In this document: in pieces, positions 32,819 through 44,023 of the stretch | Numbering within the stretch: position 1 is the first letter of the stretch | Layout of the letters: each line of letters opens with the position of its first letter | DNA from: Nelumbo lutea | Taxonomy: Eukaryota; Streptophyta; Magnoliopsida; Proteales; Nelumbonaceae | Reading direction: 5' to 3' | Length of the DNA stretch: 64,000 nucleotides | Assembly: GCA_022828595.1 (NCBI GenBank) | Contig: JAKGHH010000001.1 | Location: 139,829,017-139,893,016, forward strand | Notes under the pieces: generated by a model | Database searches by the model: none | Seen by the model: the letters and a program-made list of their open reading frames with translations, nothing else | What the model was told of the DNA's origin: nothing | Program-made: the position numbers and the translations under genes

Positions 32819-35269
32819 GAGTGTATTGTTAGGGATTGCAATGGAAAAGTTCTGGAGGTGATAGTAGAAAGAATCGTTCATACGTGCATCAATAGTCATA
32901 GCAGAAAGAGAAATGGTGCTAGGGTGCTAGCTCATGGCTCGCAGAGAAGCTGGGATGGACAAGCAATATGATTTAAAGGAGATGCTAAGATGGTAATTTT
33001 GACATCAAGAGGGGGCATAAAAATTATTTTTTCTCCTACTTGTGATTAAGGACTGGTTAGCCAATAGGGGTCAATCTCCAAAGTTAAGGTTAGAAGAAAA
33101 TTATCCTTGGGACCTGTTGTATCTGCCTAATGGATTTGTGGGGATTATGGATTAATTGCATTTATTATTATTATTAATGCGTATTGCACAGTTGAAGGGG
33201 ATGCATAGAAGGTAAAATCTTTGGCTGTTTGGACAAATAGTTAGAGTTTTTCCCCTAGAAGGTTTCAAATTATTGCCCTTTTGTAAATGAAGGATGGATG
33301 GATGCATGCATACTTCCTCTAAAGAGTCGAAATTGGTTAGGGACAAAATCATGCACACTAGGCTGGGCAACTTATCATAAATAAATATGTCACTGTTTTG
33401 TACATAGGACCTACACCTTGCACCAGTGGACCATTGGTGTTCACTCATGATAAATTTCTTGGTGCATATGATTTTGTCTCCAACCCATCTGATTCCTTAC
33501 ATTAGTGCTTGTACATTTCTACTATGCATGTTGACTGTCTTTTTATTTTTTGTTTTTACACATAATATATTAAAATTTTACATCCATTATGTTGTTAGAT
33601 TCAAATATTCAATAATTCTATAGTTTGGCTTTTTGATTCTTGTTAATTGAATTTATAATAGAACTTGCATTTTGTTATTAAGCATTAACCATATATATAT
33701 ATATATATGGTATTTGAATTTAATTTTTATGATTTGAGCAGAACCCAAGGCAATATAACGAATATATATGGACCTGTAAGTTCCTTAATTTATTACGTGC
33801 TATCCACCAAAATCCACTGCTATCCATAAGAAAAAGAAAAGGAAAAACACCTGCGTTATATACCGGGCTGGGCGGGCTATCTTCCACTTGTTTCGTAGTA
33901 AAGAGTAACCTCTTGCCGACTTTGAAGACCCAATTTTGTTCTTGTTCCTTTTCGCTTTTCACGTTTCTCATAGAATGAGTAAATTGACCAATTCAACCAA
34001 AGCGAGGAACAAAATCTCAAAAATGTTTTGTTTTGATTTTACATATTCGATTCTTCTTTAGAGAGAGAGAGAGAATTGGGTTCTTCCAGTTCCATCAAAG
34101 AGATGTGAAATATCAACTTCTGAAATAAAAACAAACCCTCTACCCCGTACTATGCACACTCTTTCTGAACCAGTCCTTTTAGTGTGTGAAAATCGACAAA
34201 GTCATAGATAACCAACCACGTATATATTGGCATGTATATATAAATTTAGTGCAAGAAAATCCATCTCTTTTCTCTCTGTCTCTCTCTCCCCCTTTCAAAG
34301 GGATTGTTATCATCTAATAAGATTCGTAGGGTTCTAGTATTTATGAAGAAGGGAACGTGGCTCGTCTAAAAGAAAATCTACCCAAATACATTGTCAATAA
34401 CTTCAGAATGAATACTGTCGTCAATTAATTACAAGATCAGCCACGGATAAACATCGATCAGACTGCAAATGAATTGCATCATCAATGAAGATAACAACCT
34501 TCCAAGTTTGTTAAAAATGAAAGGTTGGATGACTTTGTACATTTCGAGTGATAATTAATTTTATTTCCTAAAAGACAATGCAAGAAAAGATTGAATCAGT
34601 AATGCTTCATGCTTGAAATACTATGCCTTCGAATTTGAAACATCCTGAACACCAGAGATGTAAAAATTTGAAGTGAGAGAGAGGGAGAGGGAGAGAATCA
34701 AAGATCAACACAGGCATTCATGGGGATTATTGGGATCATAATTAAGCTTTTGAAAGAGAAACTTCTGGCTTAATAGTTCATACGAGTTAAAAAAAAAAAA
34801 AACAGCATTTAAAGGGACCGCTCTCATACGCGAAGGAAGCAGCTTTAACCCAGTTTTTGGCATTACAAAATTACAGAATTGGGACATGGGAGGGAGATGA
34901 GACATGAGAGATGGTATGGCCGACATGCTGCGCTACATCGACGACTCGACGTGTTGCTGCCGCTTTCTTCCATCAAAAAAAGTGAGCCGACAACAGAACA
35001 GTGGTGCAGAGTGTATGGAGTGCATTGGTCCTCTTGCAAATATGATTTTTTTTTTAAATTATGTTTGAAGGAATATTATAAAACAAACAAAGAAAATGCA
35101 CAAACTACAGCTTTCAAAAATTTAGAGTTGCCAATGACCCTTTAACAACTAAATAAAGTTGTAGCTATCTATGAAAAGGAAAACCAATTTTCCTGTAAGG
35201 CATGTAGACTTTTATTCAGTTTGTACATTTCTATAGTCGGCTGCAAATTTTATTACCAACAGATGTTTT
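32819..35269. other. Intergenic, no gene seen
   Basis: Contains an AT repeat at about 33692-33709, short GA/CT runs at 34061-34074, 34273-34295 and 34675-34695, and several poly-A/T runs. None of the short frames resembles a known protein. Confidence 0.55.
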
Positions 35270-35480
35270 TTAGGCAGATTTAGATAATGCCCTCCAAATC
35301 AAGGACTTGCTTGAATATTTTTGTCCAGCTTCTGGTCAACAGATCAACCAAAGGAAGTCTAAGTTTATTCTTTATCTCAAACATATCTCTCAGTCAGAAA
35401 GCTGGTTTTGGCCATCCTTTGGACTTCAATTGCAAGGTCTCAAAGAACCGTTCAACCTACAAGTTCAAACTGTTAAATGA
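35270..35480 (+). pseudogene. LINE reverse transcriptase fragment
   Basis: In one frame the strand reads NALQIKDLLEYFCPASGQQI followed by NQRKSKFILYLK. The pattern FC.ASGQ.IN..KS.F lies just after the FADD box in plant LINE RTs. Only about 60 residues are recognisable and no tail or duplication was seen. Confidence 0.65.
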
Positions 35481-35712
35481 GGTCCTTGAATAAGTTTTTT
35501 TTCTCCAACATGCTTCATGGTGTAACAACTCATCAACTTAAAGTAGACAATCATAAGCCTGCCTATACCTTATGTTGAAATTTAATTAATTATAATAAGG
35601 GTGATAAAGATTAAACATTAAACCAGTTGATCAAATTGACTTTGGTACCATTTCAAAGAATTGTTCAACCTAAAAGCTTTAGTTGATAAGTGAGGTCCTT
35701 GAATAGGGTTTT
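35448..35712. repeat. Pair of ~45-bp direct repeats
   Basis: GTTCAACCTA-AAG-TT with a GTTGA/TAAAT-GAGGTCCTTGAATA block occurs at 35449-35493 and again at 35661-35705. The copies are near-identical around GAGGTCCTTGAATA. Origin unknown. Confidence 0.55.
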
Positions 35713-35719
35713 GTTCTCT

Positions 35720-36541
35720 ACCAAGAGGGGGATTAGAGACTACTTGGGCCTCCAACAAAGATTGGCTCATGCAAGAAAGAAACAGTTTATCTAAGATTGA
35801 GGACAAAAACAACAGGACGTTGTCCAGATGGAAGGCCCGGCTGTGTAGCGCCAATTAAATCGGTTGCAATGGCAATTCTAACCTTCACCATGGAACCACT
35901 TCAAGCTACCTCAATACCTCAATACCTCTATGATTATATTAATAGCAAGTGTGCAAGCTTTTCCTATGGCCAAAAGACCAATGAAAGGAGAATCCAATGG
36001 GTTTGTGGGCGTAGGCTGTGTGAAGCCAAGTTTTTTGGTGCTTCATGTGAAGGTGGAGCCAAATGGGCCTTTTGGCAGGAGTAGGCTGTGTGATTCCACC
36101 CTTAGCAGAGGGGCTTTGGTGCTTCATGTGGCCCATTAAAAGCTGCCCATAAACTTTCCAAATGTGATTTTGGAAACCACTGGAAGAGGGGGGTTTATCA
36201 ATTCGGGCAGTGTCGTTGAGCAGACCAAAGTAGACCAAATCCTCAACAATTAACACATAACATAGTATTGACTTTGAGTCCAAATTCTCTCAAAAATAAA
36301 ATATTAAATATTGACTCAATTACATATATAATATATACTGCCTTGGCGGAGACATTCACTATGTGCAGAAATCACCAAAAACTCAATTTCCTTGCTAACA
36401 AAGTGCATAAGCATATAATTTAAGTTCCCAAAAGGTGCGTCATCAACCCATCCCAATATCCCATACGAGACAAATTGTAGTTCCAAAGAGCCAGGCTCTT
36501 TTTCGAAGGCTGCGTTAAGAAGGAGAGCAAACATAAGAATG
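35720..36541. other. Intergenic with a local duplication
   Basis: TAGGCTGTGTGA, then CCA, then GGTGCTTCATGTG occurs twice about 75 bases apart at 36010-36050 and 36080-36130. No protein domain was recognised. Confidence 0.5.
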
Positions 36542-36544
36542 TAA

Positions 36545-36662
36545 GGTTCGGTTTGAAAGGAGTATAAATGCAAATATGTAAAACACAAAATCTTGCATTT
36601 TGTATTATTTTATATGTTTTGTACTCTGTAAATTTGTATTTATACTCCTTTTAAATTGAGCC
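36545..36662. mobile_element. PIF/Harbinger-like MITE
   Basis: 118 bp that folds on itself: the left begins GGTTCGGTTTGAAAGGAGTA, and the right end reverse complemented reads GGCTCAATTTAAAAGGAGTA. TAA flanks both sides (36542-36544 and 36663-36665), fitting the TWA duplication of the superfamily. The next bases (GGCTGCATTTGGTTGC, from 36666) look like the end of a second such element, but no partner end was found. Confidence 0.72.
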
Positions 36663-37261
36663 TAAGGCTGCATTTGGTTGCAACGCAAACCCAAATATGT
36701 ATATGTAAATACAGTTTACATTTTAAACCGTTTTTGCATTCATCTTGTTTGATTGAAATGGGTGTAAAGTGTGGGTCCATCATTAAATACTCCAACTATC
36801 TTCTACTCTAATACCTTAACTTTGGTAAAAAAGTTAAACATAATTGTATCCAAAAAATAGATACAGTAATGTTTTCTTTCTAGAGTACAAAAGTGTCAGA
36901 AAATACATGTTTGCTCTAATAATCATTACTTTTTTACAACATTAACATCCAGTTCATGTGAGAAAAAACTCAACTAATTTGTTTCTGAAAAATGTAGAGT
37001 ACAATACTTTTTTTTTATGTTTGGCACTTCCTTCGATACAAATACAATTTACCTTGGGAGAAGATATAACCGCTGATGTCTTCTCTATGATTCCTTCAAT
37101 AAGATAAAAACTGTTACTCAATATTTTGCCAATTTAACCGCTGATATTTTAAAATACTGATCGTTAGCCCATTGAATAGAACACTTGGATCATGGATGGT
37201 CTGTGACATATTCCATTCAATAAGATAAAGCTGGTAATCTACTAAAGTCTGTGACAAGTGT

Positions 37262-37371
37262 TATGGAGAGTCAGCTGGATCCACTTCGAATCATGTTCTT
37301 TTTCTATTTCTTTCAGCAACTTCAGTTTTGCTTCATCAGGAGGGGCATGAACAGACAACAATTCAATTAAC
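37262..37371 (-). pseudogene. IST1-like exon relic
   Basis: On the minus strand a CCAG acceptor-like site is followed by LIELLSVHAPPDEAKLKLLK and EIEKEHDSKWI. Plant IST1-like proteins (ESCRT-III/Vps4 regulators of multivesicular body sorting) end their domain with a block of the form EKLS..AP..EAKLKLLKEIA.EH...W. I saw no neighbouring exons on either side, so this is either one exon of a very dispersed gene or, more likely, a lone relic. The assignment is from memory of the family. Confidence 0.4.
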
Positions 37372-38929
37372 TGGAAGAATATATTATGCTGCCCATTAGA
37401 AAAAAAAGAAGGCAAAAATGTCCAGCAAAAACTTCCTATGGATATCAAGTAGGTTCACAAGATCCATAGCAGAAATCTTCTTAGAACCTATACCTAAGAA
37501 ACCACAAGGCAAAAAGGAATAAAACCATCATAAGCTAATTCACCTTAGCAATAATCTCGTCCCACTACCAAGTCAGTTTACTATGGAAACCAAGTTAAAC
37601 TTCAAATGTGAATCCTAACACATGCATACATGCATACACATTATGCTTAACATATCTAGAGTGTCTAAAGCACTTGTGAGTAGTGAGTTGTGCGGTATCA
37701 TTTTATACTTGAAAAAAAAAACACATCTCTGTATAAGAGAAACAAATTGGGAATCCATTAATTTAGAATAAACCAGTTATTTAGAAAAAATTCATCGAAT
37801 CTAGTTAAAGCCCAACTACTTACAGTTTCTGATTGCTAAGAGACAAAAGTATGCATGTATGGTCAATTTTTCGATATAGAACAACTTATGGATTCTTTCT
37901 ATGGTGGTTGAATGATGCCTAAGATGGTGAGTCAGGATGACATGATGATACCAAGCAGCTGCCCAAGATAAGTATTCAAACAACCAAAAGAATGGTATTA
38001 ACAGTGATACAAAGAAAATAAAATACAGAAACTCAGGCTCTAGGAAATTCTTTTTTTTTCCTGTTTTAACTGGTCCATTGAACAGGGGGTTCCACCCCTC
38101 TTCTTCCTTCTACTTCTTCCTCAATGGCAGGGATTCAGTCAAAATGGTATCACAGTTTAGTCCTAGAACTGTTGAGATGGAGCATAGAATCTGTTCTTTC
38201 TAACCTAGTAGTGAGTAATAACTAAAAAGATCTATATGGGTTCTGAAGTTACACATTTTATGTGGTTGTGGTGAACAAGAAGGTTAACCATACTAGGTTG
38301 AATGGTTGAGTCTTGAATGATGGTGTCAAAATTCCAGTTATAATTAATAAAGTTATGCAAGTGTCTAAAAACTATCACAAGTTTTTTTTTTTTTTTGATG
38401 AAATAAAAACTAGCACAAGTTTACAACAACAAAGCCTTATGCCAAGTATATGGAATTGACTATACATATACTTGTAATCTTCATTGCCTTATCCCAATTA
38501 TAAAACAGTATTTCCTTCTAGGAACTTCTCAACGTAGATAGCAGCAGTTCAAATACTGCTACACACCTAGAGTTTCCTTCCAAATACTGCTTGTAATAGC
38601 AGAATCTCATTTCAAGGCCTCAACTCTACATGGACTTCAAGAGCAAAAGCCTCCCACGCCTTCCAAATACTGCTACACACTTAAAGAGTTTCCTTATCTT
38701 TTGCTTCTTGGAGTTCTCATAGTACCTCAGTCTGAACTCTTTTAAGTAATTGCTTCATCCTATCTTGGAGTTATAGTATACTTGAGTGGCTCACTCTACC
38801 CTATTTATGTTACAAGGGGCCATAACTGGGAAAAAAAGGTTTTTCCTTCAGTAGATCATCTCTTATAAAACATGGGAGATGGGACAAAGAATAGTTGTCC
38901 ATAACTCTGGGTGACTTAAATTTATGTAT
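37372..38929. other. Intergenic, no gene seen
   Basis: AT-rich. The phrase CCAAATACTGCTACACAC occurs twice around 38550-38680, a short local duplication. No exon was recognised. Confidence 0.5.
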
Positions 38930-40411
38930 TTTTATCTCTGAGTAGAGGGTGTTCATGGATACCCATTTACTGACTGCTTTTCATCTTTTAATCTACTGTC
39001 CTTTTGCTAACCATATTTAGGAGTGGTTTTCCTCTCTGTTTGGATGCAGCTGGACTCCTGTTAATCTGGAATGATTCTTTAATTCTGACACTTTCAGGTG
39101 CTCTAAAAGAAGATGAAGGATTATGGGAAGGTGCACTAGAGCAGGAGCAGCAGTGTCTTGGACAATTTAGGAAGAAAGAAATCCAAGGATTTTTTATGAC
39201 AAGGAAAGAAGCAAATAAACTCTAATCAAAGTGATAACTTTAAGGGTGGCATATTGGGTGAAAACATTAAAATTGTTTGCTGAGTTCAAGAAAGAAGATT
39301 TCTTCAGGTCATGGGGAACAATTGCTAACACTGCATCTAGAAAATCTATAACAAATGAGGTCTGGTCCTCTCTGGCTGCTGAATGGAAGAAATTAAATTT
39401 TGATGGTAGCTGTTTGGTAAATCCTGGCCCATCAGGTTTGGTGGGGTAATAAGGGAAGAGAATGGCAATATTTTAGCCAATGTTTTAAAATGCGGAGGCA
39501 TGACGTGAGGTGTTGCAAGAGGCGTAAGCATTCCGAACAACCTCCTTAAGAGGAGGGGGGTTAGGAGGAGGATGAAGAGGAAGGGGGGATCTCACTTTTT
39601 CTTTATTTTTAATAAAAATCTTTTATATTAAGAAGAATAAAGATGCATAGCATTAGTTCAAAAGGGGGCTCTTATTGAAGTGGAGCAAGACCCCCCCAAC
39701 TCAAAAAAAACAAATTGGGCTGCATCGAAAAGGGGGCAGGGGGCAAATCACTTTCTTTCCCTTATCTTTTCTTCCCTTCCCTTTCCTTTTCTTTTCGTTC
39801 CTTTTCTTTTTTTTTCTTCTCTTTTCTTTTTCCTTCCCTTCCTTTCCTTTCCTTTCCTTTCCTTTCCTTTCATATTTTTCTTTTTTTTTTCTGTCTTTTT
39901 ATATCAGATGTGCATGCCTCTTGCACTTAAGGCGTATGCCTCAGAGGTGTCAGCGCCTCTAGCATATGCCTCAGGCTCGCCTGGAGGTGCCTCCGGGCAT
40001 ATGCCTCCCACGCCTTTTAAAACACTGATTTTAGCCATGTACTCAGGTCCTATTCAGCATGGTGATGTGATGAGATCAGAAAAGATGGCAGCAGTGTATG
40101 GTGTTGAAAAAGCTAAAGCAATGTGCATTAACAGGCTGATTATTGAAGGGGACTCAAAGATTGTTGTATACTGGTTGAAGAAGGGAGGAGTAATATGGAA
40201 GCCAAGGAATGAGCTTAGGCGCTTCAAGCAAATAGCTAACAGCATGGCTGATAGACTAGCTAAACAAGGAATTCAAAGACAATCTATGTTCAGGGCTGTA
40301 TTTCAATTAGTTGAAGAATTATTAAGGGCTTCTTCTTCTGCACACAACATCTTGTTGTATAAGCTTTTTTAAACTAATGAATAAATACTGTATTGCTTAA
40401 AAAAAAAAAAA
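38930..40411 (+). mobile_element. LINE 3' fragment with poly-A tail
   Basis: A truncated LINE end. A zinc-binding type block (HLLIYCPFANHI) lies near 38985-39020. An RNase H domain follows from about 39360: EWKKLNFDGSCLVNPGPSGL, then after an interruption NRLIIEGDSKIVVYWLKKGG and RNELRRFKQIANSMADRLAK. The hAT MITE 39478-40027 splits the domain. An AATAAA lies at 40380-40385 and a poly-A tract at about 40399-40411. The pattern is a 5'-truncated insertion; target duplications were not identified. Confidence 0.8.
39478..40027. mobile_element. hAT-type MITE inside the LINE
   Basis: 550 bp, with CAATGTTTTAAAATGCG on the left and CAGTGTTTTAAAAGGCG (reverse complement) on the right, flanked by a perfect 8-bp duplication ATTTTAGC (39470-39477 and 40028-40035). 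Removing it rejoins the RNase H reading of the LINE. The interior holds a long CTTTC-rich pyrimidine tract (about 39765-39900) and GCCTC/GAGGC-rich subterminal sequence. No transposase is encoded; an open frame across it is an artefact of the pyrimidine tract. Confidence 0.88.
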
Positions 40412-40617
40412 ATACACCAAATTACACACATACCTGACCCCACTTGCAGGGTCTTGTGGACATTGAATTCTGTAATTAGATTCTTTAGGTCTCAGAACTG
40501 TTAGAGTAATGTGCAAATCAATACTTGGTTTTTTCGTTTTTTTTTTAGAGCTATTCTTGGTTTCCAGGTATCCAACATATTACTATATGAATCTTGTGGG
40601 ATTCATCGATCCATTAG

Positions 40618-40790
40618 GGCTGCAAGTCAGGCTGGGTTAGGTCGAGTTGAGCCCAACCTTAGCCCAACCCTATGTTCTAACCCCCAACCCTAACTCTAAC
40701 CCAACCCTAACCATAAGCCTAACTAAATTCCTTGAACCCTAACCCAACTCAAAGTTAACTTCGGGTTGGACCCAAACCAACCTTCTTCCC
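40618..40790. repeat. CCCAACCCTAA-rich dispersed sequence
   Basis: Degenerate runs of AACCCAACCCTAA with the inverse GGGTTAGG at the left. The makeup fits a foldback-type dispersed repeat; no clear ends were found. Confidence 0.4.
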
Positions 40791-41070
40791 ATCCCTTAAA
40801 ATCTCATAGAACTTCTTAATCTCAGATCTGAACTCAACTTTTACTATATATATATCCTATGCTTTATTAGTATTTGTTTGTTTCTGTTTTTATTGGTTCT
40901 TTAAGTACAAAATTCAGAAAAAAATAAGTGTTTCAAATGACTATAGTTTATTATTATTTATGACTTATAATAAATCTTTTATGGGCAGCAAGCTATGGGT
41001 GGCAAACAACAGAGAGAAGATCAAGAATAAAATATTCAGATTTCAGAAAACATAAAATATGTTATTAAGG

Positions 41071-41236
41071 TTTTAGTATTTTCAAAAGGTGCATGTCTGG
41101 GTTGAAGTGCAAGGCACACCAGGCATGTGCCTTTTGAAAATGTTGCACCTAAGACCTAGCGAGATGCATACCTTAAAATGTGCCTCGTCTGTGCGCCTAG
41201 GTGCACTTGAGGCACGCCTTTTAAATCACTGTGATG
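41071..41236. mobile_element. Degenerate hAT-like MITE
   Basis: The right end reverse complemented reads CAGTGATTTAAAAGGCGTGC, similar to the element at 39478-40027, and the left end TAGTATTTTCAAAAGGTGC is its imperfect inverse. The interior is rich in AGGTGC/GCACCT. No target duplication was seen. Confidence 0.45.
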
Positions 41237-41339
41237 TACCAGAATTTTCAACTAATTTAAGCCATTAATGTGATGTACCAAATTAAATTAATTATTTTGG
41301 TTGTCTAAGTGATGCACTGGATTTTTCACATGGTAAACA

Positions 41340-41557
41340 TGTGGAGACTCAGTAACTTGATGTATCTTATTAGTAAGTCCCCGTTGTATATTGCTTATAC
41401 ATCTTATTCTTCTTTTCTCTTTCAGCCCTATATGGGCATTCTTGTAATTGTACATATCTTTTAATATATAAGAGACTCTTTGCGGTGGGGGTCGATTATT
41501 CTTGACACCTCTAAGAGTATTCTTGTTCTTTTCTCTATTCAGCCAAGAGTGTTGACA
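41340..41557 (+). repeat. Copia D 5' LTR
   Basis: TGTGGAGACTCAG...GTGTTGACA. TATATAAGAG at about 41463-41473 is the likely TATA element. The 3' LTR is the same apart from a handful of differences. Confidence 0.92.
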
Positions 41558-41570
41558 TGGTATCAGAGCA
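41558..41570 (+). other. Primer binding site, copia D
   Basis: TGGTATCAGAGCA directly after the LTR, the complement of the 3' end of plant initiator tRNA-Met used by most copia elements. Confidence 0.92.
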
Positions 41571-41741
41571 GGTTGCTCTCTGATCTATTTTCTCTCTCTC
41601 TTGAACTTCACTAGAAGCAGTAATCCTGTTGTATTAGGGCTGTTTTGGTCAACCCTTGTCTGTTTAGTCTTCTTTGCGCAACCAGCAGGAGAGATTTCAT
41701 TAGGTCTTTCTTCGGAGACATTGGTTCGAGGCCAAAATTTT

Positions 41742-42018
41742 ATATCTGGTGTCACCTAGACCTGATCTATTTTCCCTACAAACAGCATCTGATTTGGTGA
41801 AGTTTTCGAGGGAGTTCTGATCTTCTTGGGGCGGCAACACTGTACAGTTTCCTTTTTCGGACTAACAACAGCTTTGGACTTCAGATCTGGTGTCACCTAG
41901 ACCTGATCTATTCTACCTACAAACAGCACCTGATTTGGTGAAGTTTTCAAAGGAGTTCTGATCTTCTTCTTGGGGCAGCAACACTATACAGTTCCTTTTT
42001 TGGACTGCAACATCTTTG
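41742..42018. repeat. Tandem duplication in copia D leader
   Basis: Two units of about 141 bp, each with CTGGTGTCACCTAGACCTGA, then CCTACAAACAGCA and TTTGGTGAAGTTTTC. They differ at a few sites and by a small CTT indel. Confidence 0.85.
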
Positions 42019-42317
42019 GACTGCAGGCCTTCTACGTCAGCCTGCGATTTGAGTTTTTCTCTCCAGATTGAAGGGTTCTCTCAAGCTCTTCTTAACCCTA
42101 CACTCAGTTTCTACTTTGGAGATTTCTAAGGACTGTTTCGATTAACACAAGATACCTCATTGTTCTTGAAAAAGACGCCTGATGTGTTGGTAAATCACAG
42201 TTTTCTCTCAATTGGATGACTCGATTAACCTATAACCCTAGATCTGGTGTCGTCCTAGGGTTTTCTTGCTTCCCATTTGTTTGATTCAGACTTCAGATTC
42301 ATATTTGAAAGGTTTTA

Positions 42318-43909
42318 GGTGGCGTTTGATTACACTTTTTAGAGGTCTGAATCTGAAAATGCTATTTTCAGACCTCACCCCTTATTTGGTTGTACCTCTT
42401 AAACTGGGTCTGAAACTGGGCCGACTTTTAACGTGCTTAGACGCGTTTCAGAGCCGGCCCAATGTTCAAAATATCCTTATAATTTTTCATAAATGATCCG
42501 AGTTACCCCTGATAACCCCAAACCCAGAAAACGTAAACATTAGACCTCTCTCTCTCTCCCCTATCTTCGCTGCGTGTGCCGTTCATGGCGATCTGTTCCA
42601 TTGAAGTGGAAATGCTCCCAGCTCCCCTGGTTTGTACAGGTAGTGAGCAAGGAGGGACAAACCTCTGCCTTTAACTTGTTCAGTCTTCCCAAAGGAAAAC
42701 TCTATAAGCTTCCCATATCTTTTTATAAGTTGTCATCAATGTTTTGGATCTGCTCACAGCTGGCTACTAGTCAATAGCATTGACATTGAACAACCTTACC
42801 TGTTCAATACCCTCACCAGAGTTCAGATCCGTCTTCCAGACCTGATAAACCCTAAAATCAGGAAACCGATCAACAAGGTCGATGACTGCTATTGTTGGGT
42901 ACAGAAAGCAACTTTCTGCAAATTTCCTTGTTCTGATTCTGATAACGAAGACTTCGTAGTTGCCATGGCTGTGTCCGAGTCATTCAACCCTCGTATGGCC
43001 ATAGCAAGGATTCCATAGATGCTCTTGTGAGGAATAAGAGTTTGGTTTCCACAGGACCTACAGACAAAGCGTGGGCATACATTGAAAATCCATATGAGAC
43101 TTCATATGGAAAATTGTACGAAGGTATCTTATATTTCAATGACCAGTTTTACGCCCTCACCAACAATGGAGAACTTCTCCTCTATGACACAACGAAGGCA
43201 GTTAAGTTTGCATCCGAACCAGTTCAGAAACAAATCATCTATGATTATGATCTGTGTATGAAGTGGAATAGGTACTTCTTGGTTGAATCATTACGAGAGC
43301 TGTTAATGGTAAAACAATATCGACCTTATGACCCAGTTAGTATACTTTTCAAAACAAGAAAGTTTGAAGTGTACGGAATGGATTTTGGGAGTCGGAGGTG
43401 GGTGGAAGTAGAAGACCTCTGCAACCAAGTTTTGTTGAGAGGTGAGGATTACTGTTTGTCTCTGTGGCCGTCGGAATTGCCTTTTTGAAGTTGCAGAGGT
43501 AATTGCATCTACTTTGCTGATTCCCTGGTAACTGGCAGATCAAGAGAACACCGGGTAAAATGGAATCGTGAAATGGATATCTACAATATGACGAAAGGCA
43601 TGTTAATTAGTAATTATTAATTTATTATTTTTTTATTTGTATTGTTTCAATATTATTTTGATGAGGTTGAAAATTACTTTTTATGAGATAGTGCAAATTG
43701 AATTCAACATTTCCAAATTATATGTTTTAGGGGTAAAATAGTAAAATCAGTAAATTTCAGATGGTAAAGGATTGATCCAATACAAACAAACTTATGGATT
43801 TGAATCCTCTAAAAAGTAGAAAAGCAATTATATCTCTTTTTAGATTTCAGACACATTTAATATTTTTTAACTTTTCAGATCTGAATTTTCAGATTTATCA
43901 AACGCCACC
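42318..43909. mobile_element. PIF/Harbinger-like element carrying a host gene relic
   Basis: 1592 bp bounded by inverted repeats GGTGGCGTTTGAT on both ends and by TTA on each side (42315-42317 and 43910-43912), the 3-bp duplication of PIF/Harbinger. Subterminal sequence has many CTGAAAAT/ATTTTCAG words in both orientations. No transposase is seen. Instead the middle carries a DUF295-type gene copy (42574-43487). It lies in the untranslated leader of copia D, so it is younger than that element. Confidence 0.82.
42574..43487 (+). pseudogene. DUF295/F-box-type gene relic captured by a transposon
   Basis: The plus strand starts with CRSWRSV, as at the end of an F-box, then QLPWFVQVV and FSLPKGKLYKLPI. 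After stops and frame changes near 42775-43000, a 153-codon open frame (43027-43488) reads AWAYIENPYETSYGKLYEGI, GELLLYDTT, RYFLVESLRELLMV and FEVYGMDFGSRRWVEVEDLC. These are hallmarks of the DUF295 beta-propeller-like domain of plant F-box proteins, which select targets for ubiquitination. The front half is broken, so it is not a working gene. No introns were seen. Confidence 0.78.
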
Positions 43910-44023
43910 TTAGACTCGACATTCTTAACACTTGCCTTTTTTGGACTGTCATCTTGAGTTCTTGATTGCTGAATTTGGTTTTCTATAATATCCTTGTGCC
44001 TGGACTGCTGTTTTCTTGCTGAA

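Noticed and set aside
33692..33709. AT microsatellite as a replication or scaffold attachment site
   Set aside because: A short (AT)n run in AT-rich intergenic DNA with no supporting context.
36666..36760. Second PIF/Harbinger MITE starting GGCTGCATTTGGTTGC
   Set aside because: Only one end could be seen; no inverted partner or second TAA was found in the next kilobase.
39680..40372. A 230-codon open frame on the plus strand
   Set aside because: It runs through the pyrimidine tract of a hAT MITE and joins by chance to the LINE RNase H frame. Only the part after 40036 is a real protein remnant.
40670..40745. Interstitial telomere repeat (CCCTAA)
   Set aside because: The AACCCTAA words are irregular and mixed with CCCAACC; there is no run of exact heptamers.
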